A stretch of DNA of 18,575 nt from Candidatus Eiseniibacteriota bacterium (GTDB lineage Bacteria > Eisenbacteria > RBG-16-71-46 > CAIMUX01 > WJJG01). How positions within the stretch are numbered: the first letter of the stretch is position 1; every line of letters begins with the position of its first letter. The stretch spans positions 1 to 18,575 of the forward strand of contig VGIY01000016.1 in NCBI GenBank assembly GCA_016867695.1, given 5' to 3'. Below the pieces are notes generated by a model, which had not been told where the DNA came from, ran no database searches, and saw only the letters and a program-made list of their open reading frames with translations. Of the stretch, positions 1 through 7,382 are shown piece after piece. Position numbers and translations under genes: made by a program.

Positions 1-8
1 CCGCACAC

Positions 9-1223
9 ATGCTCTACTGCATGCTCGGCGAGCCTTGGGGCATCGCCGGCCTGAGCCTCTCCCTCGGCGGCCTCAACCTCTACGCCACCGATCTGCTCGT
101 CCTCCTCCTCGCCGCCGCCTGGCTGCTGGGCGGGCTGCGCGCCGGGCGCCTTCCCGCACGGCCGCGCGACCCGATCGTGATCGCGATGACTCTCTACCTT
201 CTGTACGGCCTCTTCTCCCTCGCCCGCAGCTGGCCGCTCCACGGACGCGCGGCGCTGCCCGACTTCCGCATGCAGTTCCTCTACGCCCTGCTCTTCCCCC
301 TCTGCCTCTGGGCCTTCGCGCGGCCTGAGACGCGCCGCGTGCTCCTGGGTTCGGTCATCGGCGCCGCGGCCCTGATCAGCCTTCTCGGCTTCGCCAACGC
401 GATCGCCGGCCGCCCCGTCGGCATGACCACGAGCTCGCTCACCTATCGCTATCTGTCGGGCTTGCAGGCCCTGGCGGCGTTCTTCGGGCTCTCGCTCATC
501 GCCGGCTACGTCTGGAGCCGCGCGCGGCCCGCCTGGAGCCTGCTCCTGGGCGCCCTCTGCCTCGCCGCCGTGCTTCTCGCCCAGGCGCGGTCCGTCTGGC
601 TGGGGGGCGCGCTCGCGCTCCTGGTCGCCCTGGGAGGGGCGACGGCGGCGACGCGCCGGCGCCTCCTGCGCCACCTGCCGCTCGTCGGCGCCGTCGGCCT
701 GATCGCCCTGGCCGCGGTCTTCGCCCTCAACCTCGGGCTGACCGAGGACCTGGCCACGCGCGCGGCGAGCCTGGCCGAGGTCTCCACCGACCTGACCACG
801 ATCTGGCGCCTGTACGTCTGGGGCGAGGCCTGGAACGATCTGCGCGCGAGCCCGCTGCTCGGGCTCGGCCTGGGGCGGGAGTTCGCCTACTTCGACGCCT
901 TCGAGGGTGCCTGGCGGACGGACCGCCAGTTGCACAATTCGCACCTCGAGCTCGCCTACTACACGGGCTGGATCGGCGCGCTGCTGCTCGTCGCCTTCCA
1001 GCTGCTCGTCCTGCTGCGCACGCTGCGCGCGGCGCGGCGCGCCGGAGGCACGCCGGGCGAGGGCCGCCTGCTCGCCCTGGCCGCCTGCCAGGTCTGCCTG
1101 GCCGGCGTCTCGTTCACGAATGTGATCAGCGCCTCGCTCGTCGCCACGCACTACATCTGGGTGCTGAGCGCGATGTCCCTGCTGGAGGCGCGGGCCGCGG
1201 AAGGGCGAGACTCGGGAGCATGA
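9..1223 (+). CDS. O-antigen ligase/polymerase-like (Wzy_C superfamily) membrane protein
   Basis: The protein is a polytopic inner-membrane protein of 404 residues with roughly ten hydrophobic segments. It has the layout of O-antigen ligases and polymerases (Wzy_C/WaaL superfamily). Family hallmarks are an arginine-containing stretch after the mid-protein helices (QARSVWLGG, about residues 191-199) and a large periplasmic loop near residues 240-310. That loop ends in LHNSHLEL (308-315), where the family keeps a conserved His, and more helices follow. Such proteins join undecaprenyl-linked glycan units to each other or to an acceptor at the periplasmic face. The gene converges on the polysaccharide export operon, which supports a capsule or O-antigen role. 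Two in-frame ATGs lie at 9 and 21. The frame is open to the left edge and only 8 bases precede it, so no ribosome site can be judged and the true start may lie outside. Polymerase and ligase cannot be told apart from sequence alone. Confidence 0.82.
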   Translation: MLYCMLGEPWGIAGLSLSLGGLNLYATDLLVLLLAAAWLLGGLRAGRLPARPRDPIVIAMTLYLLYGLFSLARSWPLHGRAALPDFRMQFLYALLFPLCLWAFARPETRRVLLGSVIGAAALISLLGFANAIAGRPVGMTTSSLTYRYLSGLQALAAFFGLSLIAGYVWSRARPAWSLLLGALCLAAVLLAQARSVWLGGALALLVALGGATAATRRRLLRHLPLVGAVGLIALAAVFALNLGLTEDLATRAASLAEVSTDLTTIWRLYVWGEAWNDLRASPLLGLGLGREFAYFDAFEGAWRTDRQLHNSHLELAYYTGWIGALLLVAFQLLVLLRTLRAARRAGGTPGEGRLLALAACQVCLAGVSFTNVISASLVATHYIWVLSAMSLLEARAAEGRDSGA

Positions 1224-1231
1224 CCGGCACG

Positions 1232-1266
1232 CGCCCGGCGCGCCGGGGCGGAGGGCGCGCCGGGCG
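1232..1266. terminator. Strong GC hairpin between convergent genes (probable bidirectional terminator)
   Basis: A perfect inverted repeat has 13-base arms (1232-1244 and 1254-1266, core gcccggcgcgcc) and a 9-base loop. It lies just after the stop of the + strand membrane protein and before the stop of the minus-strand Wzz gene. Position and stability suit a shared terminator. No T-run follows on either strand, so it would be a GC-hairpin or Rho-assisted type rather than a classical intrinsic terminator. Confidence 0.5.
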
Positions 1267-1297
1267 AAGCGGGCGAGGCGGGCGAAACGGGCGAAGC
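1262..1297. repeat. 9-bp tandem repeat, four copies
   Basis: Four head-to-tail copies of a gggcgaagc-like 9-mer fill the convergent intergenic gap. Copies one and four are identical and the middle two differ by one base each. The array overlaps the right arm of the hairpin at 1232-1266. It looks like replication-slippage product, and no coding role is apparent. Confidence 0.75.
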
Positions 1298-1319
1298 GGG
1301 CTCGGCGCCCTCCCGCGCC

Positions 1320-2573
1320 CTACCTTCCCCAGAGCCGCCGCACGACCGCCGCGTCGGCGCCTCGCCACTCGTAGCGCCGCCACCACTCGAGCAGGTGGGC
1401 GATCAGCACGGCGGCCAGGAAGCCGAGCAGGGCCGCGATCAAGGCCACCTTGCGGATCACCGGGCTCTTCTTGAACACCGGCACCATCGCCTCGTCGAGC
1501 ACCTGGATCACCGGCAGCGTCTCCGTCTCCTTCAGGCGCGCCTGGTAGAGCTGGGCGGTGAGCAGCTCGTAGAGCCGCTCCTGCAGCTTCAGATCCCGCC
1601 AGCGCAGCGCGTACTGCCGGGCGATCTCCGGCAGTTCGCCCAGGCCCCAGGCGAGGCTGTCCCCGCCGGCGATCCGCGATGGGCCGCCGCCCCGATGAAG
1701 GCTCTCGAGCTGGCGCCGCAAGGCGGAGATCTCGCTCTCCAGCCGGCGCACCTCGGGATGGCTCGCCGACATCGTCTCGCGGGCCACGCTGAGGGCCACC
1801 TCCCGGGAGAGGATCTCGGCCTCGACGTGCCCCGCCGTCTCCACGCCGACGCGCAGCTGATCGTCGAGGCTGATCGCCAGGTGCTCGCGCTGGAACGCGG
1901 CCAGGTCGGCGCCGACGCGCTCGAGCTCGCCGGAGGTCTGGGCGAGCTGGCCTTCGAGATAGAGCCGCGCGCGGCGCGCCTGGTTCGTGTTCTTCGTGCG
2001 GTGGACGAGTTCCAGGCCCTCGGCCAGCGCGTTGCCGATCGCGGCGGTGCGCCGCCGCGCCTCTTCCTTGTCGCGCCGGGCGGGGAAGAAGCCGGTGTGC
2101 GCGCGCGTGACGACGACGATCAGTCCGTTGCGCAGGGCGATCACGGCGGTGTCCTGCTCGAGCTGCGCCAAGGCGTAGGTGTAGGCCTTCAGCGTGTCGG
2201 GCATCTCCAGGCCGTAGACCCGCAGGAGGCCGAGCCGGTCGATCGCGTGACGGCGCACCGAGCGGCTGCGCAGCATGTCCGCGTAGAGGGCCGAGGCGTT
2301 CGCCCGGGCGAAGCCGACCTGCAGGCTGGCCAGCGACGACTCCAGGCTCTCGGCCCCGAGCATGAAGGGCGCCGACGCCTCCGGCGGCAGAATCGTCAGC
2401 GAGGCCTCGTAGGTCACCGGCCAGACGGCGCCGAGCAGGACGGCGCAGAGGGCGGCGCCCAGCGTCAGCCCGACGACGAGACCCCGGCGGGCGAGCAGCA
2501 CTTCGAGGAACGGAGCGACCGGCAGGCGGCGGGCGCCGCGGGTCTCCGCCCCGGATCCGGCAGTTGCGCTCAT
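1320..2573 (-). CDS. Wzz/GNVR-type polysaccharide chain-length determinant protein
   Basis: This 417-residue inner-membrane protein controls glycan chain length, or acts as the co-polymerase half of a Wza-Wzc export system. A first transmembrane helix lies at about residues 31-52 after a short cytoplasmic tail. A long periplasmic part rich in Glu, Arg, Leu and Ala follows, probably helical or coiled coil (about 190-330). Near residue 360 is the family's Pro-rich element (VPVFKKSP), then a second helix (about 373-398) and a short basic tail. There is no C-terminal tyrosine kinase domain, so it is a Wzz-like form rather than full Wzc. The start is fixed by an ATGA overlap with the stop of the preceding oxidoreductase gene and by an AGGAGG-rich ribosome site just upstream, implying translational coupling. 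The same frame stays open further upstream, but that part is a shadow of the oxidoreductase gene. Confidence 0.88.
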   Translation of the reverse strand: MSATAGSGAETRGARRLPVAPFLEVLLARRGLVVGLTLGAALCAVLLGAVWPVTYEASLTILPPEASAPFMLGAESLESSLASLQVGFARANASALYADMLRSRSVRRHAIDRLGLLRVYGLEMPDTLKAYTYALAQLEQDTAVIALRNGLIVVVTRAHTGFFPARRDKEEARRRTAAIGNALAEGLELVHRTKNTNQARRARLYLEGQLAQTSGELERVGADLAAFQREHLAISLDDQLRVGVETAGHVEAEILSREVALSVARETMSASHPEVRRLESEISALRRQLESLHRGGGPSRIAGGDSLAWGLGELPEIARQYALRWRDLKLQERLYELLTAQLYQARLKETETLPVIQVLDEAMVPVFKKSPVIRKVALIAALLGFLAAVLIAHLLEWWRRYEWRGADAAVVRRLWGR

Positions 2574-4882
2574 GCCCCCCTCCTGGCCTGTTCCAAGACG
2601 ATGGCCGCGCGGCTCGCCTCCAGCACTTCCTCCACCGGAGTCGGCGGCGCCTTCCCTTCGCGCAGCGCGCTCACGCAGGCGCGCCACAGCTCCGCCTGCC
2701 CCTTTCGCGGCGCGGGCGCCTGCCAGAGCGGGGAGAAACGCCCGCTCTCGCTCAGGCGCCGGAAGTCGTCCAGCTCGAGCGTGCGCCCGTCCCAGTGCAG
2801 CTCGATGCGCTCCTTCGGATGCGCGCTCGCCCCCCGCGAGGTGTAGAGGATCGTCGCCGTCGACCCGTCGCCGTAGCGGAGGCCGAGAACGAAGTTGTCC
2901 GCCGCGGGCTCCTCGTCCGCGCCGCCGCCGCCCGGCAGCACGGACGCCCGCTCCAGCGGCGCGCCGACGAGCGCGCGGCAGAGGTCGATCATGTGCACGC
3001 CCTCGCCGATCAGCCGGCCGCCCCCCTGGGCCCCGCGGATCCAGTGCCCGGCGGGGAGAGGCCCGGCCTGCACGCGGTAGGCGATCTGCAGCGGCCCGCG
3101 ACGGCGGGCGAGCTGCTCGCGCAGGAGCGCGATTCCCGGGGCGCAGCGGCGGTTGAAGCCGGCGACCAGGAACGCCTCGCCGGCGGGCGCCAGCGCGCCG
3201 GCGAGACGCTCGAGCCCGTCGAGAGTCAGCGCCAGAGGCTTCTCGCAGTAGACCGCCTTGCCCGCATCGAGCGCTTGGGCGGCGAGGTCGGCGTGGCTGT
3301 CGTGCCGCGTGGCGATGACGACCAGGTCGACGCCCGCATCGACGGCCGCGGCGCCCGGCTCGGCGACGACGCGAGCGAAGCCGAACTGGCGCGCCAACGG
3401 ATCCCGGCGCGCGGGTGTCGTCCCGGCCAGCAGCTCGAGGCGGATCTCGCCGCCGAGCCCCGCCAGCACCGGCAGCAGGACGCCCCTGGCGTAGTCGCCC
3501 GTGCCGATCATGGCGACGCTCACGGGCGCGGGCAGCGGGCGGCGCGGGCAAGGAGAGACGCGCGGCGCCGCGGCCCGCGCCGGACCCGCCGCGGGGATCG
3601 AGACGGCGGCGCCGGCCGCCGGAGCCATCGCCGAGGACGCCGGGGCGGGGGGCGCAGCGGCCGAGGACGCCGGGGCCGAGGGAGCAGCGGCCGAGAGAGC
3701 CGGGGCGGCGGACGCAGCGGCCGAGGACGCCGGGGCGGAGGCGCCCGTCTCGCCCAGCGCCGCCGGGTATCGCCACAGCAGGCCGAGCGACGGCAGCGTG
3801 CCGGCGCGCAGTTCGACGTAGGTGTCGGCGGCCTGATCGAGATCGCGCACCGAGGCGATCAGGTCGTCGATCGTCACGCGGCCCTCCGCCAGCAGCTCCA
3901 GCCAGGCGGACAGGTTGCGGTTCTCGGTCCAGCGGACGTAGGCGAAGGGATAATCGTGTCCCTCCTCCTCATAGCTGGGGTCATAGCGGCCCGGGCCGTA
4001 GGAGGTCGAGAGTCGGATGTTCAGCTCCCGCTCGTAGGCGACGGCCCGCTCGACGCTCACGGGCGTGTCGCCCAGCAGCACGAGCACGCCGCCGCGGCGA
4101 GTCGCTCGCGCCGCCGCCGAGGTCGCCTCCGCGCCGGCCGCCGCGGCGACGATCGCCTGATCGGCTCCATGGCCGCCCGTCGCCGCCTGGACGCGCGACG
4201 GCAGCTCCGCGATGGTCTCCGCCTCCGGGATCTCGACGCCGCACTCGGCGGCCAGCGACCTTCGCTCGGGCCGCGGATCCCAGCCCAGCACGCGACAGCC
4301 GCTCGCGAGCAGGATCCGCGCCGTCATCTGGCCCAGCAGGCCGAGCCCGAGAACGAGCGCGCGTTCGCCGATGCGGGCGTCGGCGCGGCGCACGGAGTGC
4401 AGCGCGATCGCCCCCAGCGCGACGGTCGCCGCGGGGGCCAGCCCCAGCCCGGCGGGCACCGGCACGACCAGGTTCTCCGGCACCGAGACGATCTCCGCGT
4501 GGGCCGCGTAGCCGGCGCCGGCGGCGGCCACCCGGTCGCCGGGGGCGAACCGCGAGACCCCCGGGCCGACCGCGCGCACCACGCCGGCGGCCGAATAGCC
4601 TGGCGCGATCGCCTCCCGCGATCCAGCGCTCAACCGCCGCAGGCGCGCCGCGATGTCCGCGAAGTCGCGGCGGCGCAGCGCGGCCCAGAGGCGATCGACC
4701 CGCGCGCGCTTCTCGATCGCCCGGGAGAGCAGCGAGCGGCCGCCGCCGCCGAGCAGCCCCCCCTCGGTCCCCGGGCTGACGGCCGAGTAGTGCAGCTCGA
4801 CCTCGACGCGCCCGGGGGCGAGCCCCGGAGGCGCCGCGTCGGCCACGAGGGGTCGGCCGCCCTGGAAGAGGAGCTGCTTCAT
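2570..4882 (-). CDS. Two-domain oxidoreductase: MDR (zinc-less alcohol dehydrogenase-like) + Gfo/Idh/MocA
   Basis: The 770-residue protein has two Rossmann halves. The N-terminal half (about 1-370) is a medium-chain dehydrogenase/reductase: SAVSPGTE near residue 33, a GYSAAGVV segment, AAHAEIVSVPENL, and the nucleotide-binding GLGLLG motif. SPGTE stands where zinc enzymes place Cys ligands, so the half is probably zinc-free. The C-terminal half (about 455-770) is Gfo/Idh/MocA: GTGDYA cofactor loop, CEKPLAL with the family Lys, and GGGRLIGEGVHMIDLC. Joined MDR-Gfo/Idh/MocA proteins recur in capsule and exopolysaccharide clusters and are presumed to alter a nucleotide-sugar or glycan. The substrate is unknown. 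The halves are joined by an unusually Ala/Pro/Ser-rich linker (about 375-450) built on a 30-bp DNA repeat. The gene lies 51 bases after the heparinase-family gene and overlaps wzz by 4 bases. Confidence 0.85.
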   Translation of the reverse strand: MKQLLFQGGRPLVADAAPPGLAPGRVEVELHYSAVSPGTEGGLLGGGGRSLLSRAIEKRARVDRLWAALRRRDFADIAARLRRLSAGSREAIAPGYSAAGVVRAVGPGVSRFAPGDRVAAAGAGYAAHAEIVSVPENLVVPVPAGLGLAPAATVALGAIALHSVRRADARIGERALVLGLGLLGQMTARILLASGCRVLGWDPRPERRSLAAECGVEIPEAETIAELPSRVQAATGGHGADQAIVAAAAGAEATSAAARATRRGGVLVLLGDTPVSVERAVAYERELNIRLSTSYGPGRYDPSYEEEGHDYPFAYVRWTENRNLSAWLELLAEGRVTIDDLIASVRDLDQAADTYVELRAGTLPSLGLLWRYPAALGETGASAPASSAAASAAPALSAAAPSAPASSAAAPPAPASSAMAPAAGAAVSIPAAGPARAAAPRVSPCPRRPLPAPVSVAMIGTGDYARGVLLPVLAGLGGEIRLELLAGTTPARRDPLARQFGFARVVAEPGAAAVDAGVDLVVIATRHDSHADLAAQALDAGKAVYCEKPLALTLDGLERLAGALAPAGEAFLVAGFNRRCAPGIALLREQLARRRGPLQIAYRVQAGPLPAGHWIRGAQGGGRLIGEGVHMIDLCRALVGAPLERASVLPGGGGADEEPAADNFVLGLRYGDGSTATILYTSRGASAHPKERIELHWDGRTLELDDFRRLSESGRFSPLWQAPAPRKGQAELWRACVSALREGKAPPTPVEEVLEASRAAIVLEQARRGA
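3631..3739. repeat. 30-bp tandem repeat, about 3.6 copies, encoding a 10-residue Ala/Pro/Ser repeat
   Basis: Copies begin at 3631, 3661, 3691 and 3721 (partial), each opening with ccgag(g/a). The unit is a multiple of three, so the two-domain oxidoreductase stays in frame. The products are four related decapeptides of the form APASSAAAxx at about residues 382-418, inside the linker between the two Rossmann halves. Copy number could change linker length without harming either domain. Confidence 0.85.
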
Positions 4883-4933
4883 CTCGACTCGCGAGGCCGA
4901 TGGGTTCGCGGCGATGCGCGTTTCGCCATCACG

Positions 4934-7342
4934 CTACGCCCGCGGCCGGAACTGCACGACCGTCCTCCAGCAATGGGGCAACGGTCCCGTATGCGTGGCC
5001 GACAACACGGCCGACTCGTGCTGCTCGCCGTAGCGCCGGGAGGCGGCGCCGGGTTCAATCTGCCAGAGGGTCTCCCGGGGCCGCAACAGCAGAAACCAGG
5101 CTTCACCGCCCGGCAGCGGCACGACACAGGCCATGCGCCGGCGCCCCGGGCGGGCGAATGGCAGAAGCCCCTGCGGCGCCCCGCGCGCGCCCTCCTCCGT
5201 TCGGACTCGAGGCCCGGGGGCGCCGCCGAAGGGGCGCTCGTCGACGGCGAGGCGCGGTCGCAGGTCGCTGGCGAGGCGCAGCCGCAGCGTGGTCGTGCGG
5301 CTCTCGCCCGGGCCGATCTCCTCCCAGGCCGCCTCCTCCGCGCCGAGCGGCGTCGGACTGAAGACGACATCCTCGATGCACAGCTGCCCGCGCACGGCGA
5401 AAAGCCGGCGCGTGTGCTGGAACCCCGAACTGGCGTTCTCCCAGCTGCGCCGCACGGCCTCCGGATCGGCGCCGCGACCGCGCGCGTCCCTGGCCGCGTA
5501 GTAGGCGCGACCGCCGAAGCCTCCATGCCAGCCGCACACGCGCAGCGGGTCGTCGCGGACGAGATCGATCCCCCCGGGGACGATGCCCGGCCCCTCGAAC
5601 GTGGCGCGCGCCCGCAGCGGGCTCTGCTCGAGATCGTCGAGCTGGACGGTCGAGTGCGCGCTCGTCGACCGCAGGCGATGCCGCAGCTCGCGATCGCAGG
5701 CGTAGCCGCCGGTGCCCGGATCGATGAGCACGGGGACGCCGTCGATCGAGAGCACGATCGAGAGCAGGTCGTTGTGCCCGTGCGTCGGCAGCCACCCCTC
5801 GCCGGAACCTCGCGAGACCAGGAATCCCCGGAACGGCCCGGCGCGGAAGGGCACGGTGCCGGTGCCGCGATGCCTCCAGAAGCTCTTCTCCGCGGGATTG
5901 GGGGCGGGCCGCCCGCCGCCACCCTGCGGCCCGGGACGCGTCCCGACTCGGCGCGGCGCCCCCCGATTCCCCCCCCTCTCCGGAGGCGCCGCGCCGCCCG
6001 GTCCCGACGCCGGGGCCGCCGTCTCCGCGGCCTGCGCCGTGGCGCCCCCGGCGCCGAGCCACCAGGCCGACTCCTCCGTCTCCTCCGCGCCGCGCAGCGA
6101 CGGTTCGCCCAGCACCGCGGCGGCGACCTGCAGGACGGCCCGCGGGTCGAGCGGGCGCCGCTGCGCATCGGGCAGCATCCCGAACGGGGGGAAGAAGGAG
6201 TCGTCGCCGTCGCCGATGAAGGGCAGTTCCTCGCCCAGCCGCGCATCGCGCAGATGCGCCGCCATCCGCAGCAGCGGCCGGCGCAGCTTCTCGGCCCGCT
6301 CCGCGCCCAGGGCCAGGCAGGCGACCATCCCCGCCTCCAGGGCGAAACGCTCGTAGGGCAGCGACCCTTCGGCGTGCGCGCCGCCGATCAACACCTGCTC
6401 CTGGAGACAGGCCTGCAGGCCGTTCGCAGCGAGATCGAGCCAGCGCGCGCCCGCGGGCGTGCCCGCGAAGAAGCGCCCCAGGACCGCCAGGCCGGCGTGA
6501 TCGGCGAGCGTGTGATTCGTCGTGAAGCCGAGCCCGTGGCGCTCGAGGTGGTGTTCGAGGTAGAGGCCGTGCAGCGACAGCCAGCGAAGCAGCCGCGGGC
6601 GCTCCGCGGCCGCGAGCCCGGGCCCGCGCAGGTATTCCAGGGCGAAGACGACGTTGGCGGCGCGGATGGCGACCTCCATGCCGACGGCCCAGTGGATCCC
6701 GCGAAAGGGGGGACTGCCGCGCCGGAAGGCCTCGATGTGGCGCAGCAGCGCGTCCGCGCAGGGGTCGCCCTCCGGCGCGGCGGCGCCGCCCGGCGCGGCG
6801 CGCTCGGCCCGCGCCGCCATCGACGCCCTGGCCAGGAGAAGCGCGTGATGGAAGCGCGCCGGCTCCCACGTCATGCGCACGTCCCCCGGCCGGGCGGGTT
6901 GATCGAGGCGGATGAGGGCGTGCGGCCGGCGCGGCCAGGGCTTGGAGCGCAGGGGATCGCGGTGCCAGGCCCCGGGGTCGGCCAGCGCCCACTGGCGCCC
7001 GAAGCAGGAGAGGCGATCGGCGAGCGCATCGGCCGCGTCGGCGCGCGCCCTCGCGGGCCAGTCGGGGCGCCCGCGCACCCAATCGCCGAGTAGCGCGGCC
7101 GGCGGGCGCGGCAGCACGAGCCCCGTTGGCGAGGGCGCATCCCGCCCCTCGCCCGCCGCGGAGACGGCCGCGCGTGGGTCTTCCCCGAGGCGAGCCGCGA
7201 GGCGGACCCGTGGCGCCTTGGGGACGGACGGGCGCGCGCGGAAGGCCTGCAGCAGGCGGCCGTCGGCCGCGGTGTGGGCCGCCGCCCGCAGGTCGCGGAC
7301 CAGGCGTCTTCGGGCGCGCGACCAGAGCGAGGGCTGCCTCAT
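4934..7342 (-). CDS. Heparinase II/III-family protein (alginate lyase-like superfamily)
   Basis: The protein has 802 residues. The N-terminal helical part (about 100-420) resembles the alpha/alpha toroid of heparinase II/III and alginate lyases, with TTNHTLADHAG (N276, H277) and EGSLPYERF (E325, Y330). The C-terminal beta-rich part carries the heparinase II/III signature: GHNDLLSIVL (H523, N524, D525), LIDPGTGGYACD (D541) and STSAHSTV (H563), where the usual AHNT is AHST. These are the regions that hold catalytic and metal residues in known lyases, which cleave uronic-acid glycans by beta-elimination. A Gly/Pro/Ala-rich insert (about 431-485) splits the two parts and looks disordered. The N-terminus is basic with no signal peptide, so export by Sec is not evident. 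It sits between the exporter gene (40 bases away) and the two-domain oxidoreductase, implying a role in making or trimming the exported polysaccharide. The substrate is unknown. Confidence 0.85.
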   Translation of the reverse strand: MRQPSLWSRARRRLVRDLRAAAHTAADGRLLQAFRARPSVPKAPRVRLAARLGEDPRAAVSAAGEGRDAPSPTGLVLPRPPAALLGDWVRGRPDWPARARADAADALADRLSCFGRQWALADPGAWHRDPLRSKPWPRRPHALIRLDQPARPGDVRMTWEPARFHHALLLARASMAARAERAAPGGAAAPEGDPCADALLRHIEAFRRGSPPFRGIHWAVGMEVAIRAANVVFALEYLRGPGLAAAERPRLLRWLSLHGLYLEHHLERHGLGFTTNHTLADHAGLAVLGRFFAGTPAGARWLDLAANGLQACLQEQVLIGGAHAEGSLPYERFALEAGMVACLALGAERAEKLRRPLLRMAAHLRDARLGEELPFIGDGDDSFFPPFGMLPDAQRRPLDPRAVLQVAAAVLGEPSLRGAEETEESAWWLGAGGATAQAAETAAPASGPGGAAPPERGGNRGAPRRVGTRPGPQGGGGRPAPNPAEKSFWRHRGTGTVPFRAGPFRGFLVSRGSGEGWLPTHGHNDLLSIVLSIDGVPVLIDPGTGGYACDRELRHRLRSTSAHSTVQLDDLEQSPLRARATFEGPGIVPGGIDLVRDDPLRVCGWHGGFGGRAYYAARDARGRGADPEAVRRSWENASSGFQHTRRLFAVRGQLCIEDVVFSPTPLGAEEAAWEEIGPGESRTTTLRLRLASDLRPRLAVDERPFGGAPGPRVRTEEGARGAPQGLLPFARPGRRRMACVVPLPGGEAWFLLLRPRETLWQIEPGAASRRYGEQHESAVLSATHTGPLPHCWRTVVQFRPRA

Positions 7343-7382
7343 CGTCCTACCGTGCGCCCGTCTTCGCGCCGCCCGCGTCCGC

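Noticed and set aside
2574..3776. An upstream extension of the Wzz reading frame to 818 codons
   Set aside because: The extra part is an Arg/Gly-rich shadow of the oxidoreductase gene. The ATGA overlap and AGGAGG site fix the start at 2573.
2564..7093. A 1509-codon open frame on the + strand opposite the oxidoreductase and heparinase genes
   Set aside because: It crosses two well-supported genes on the other strand, is low-complexity (Arg/Gly/Ala/Gln-rich) and matches no family. High G/C at third positions removes stop codons from the opposite strand.
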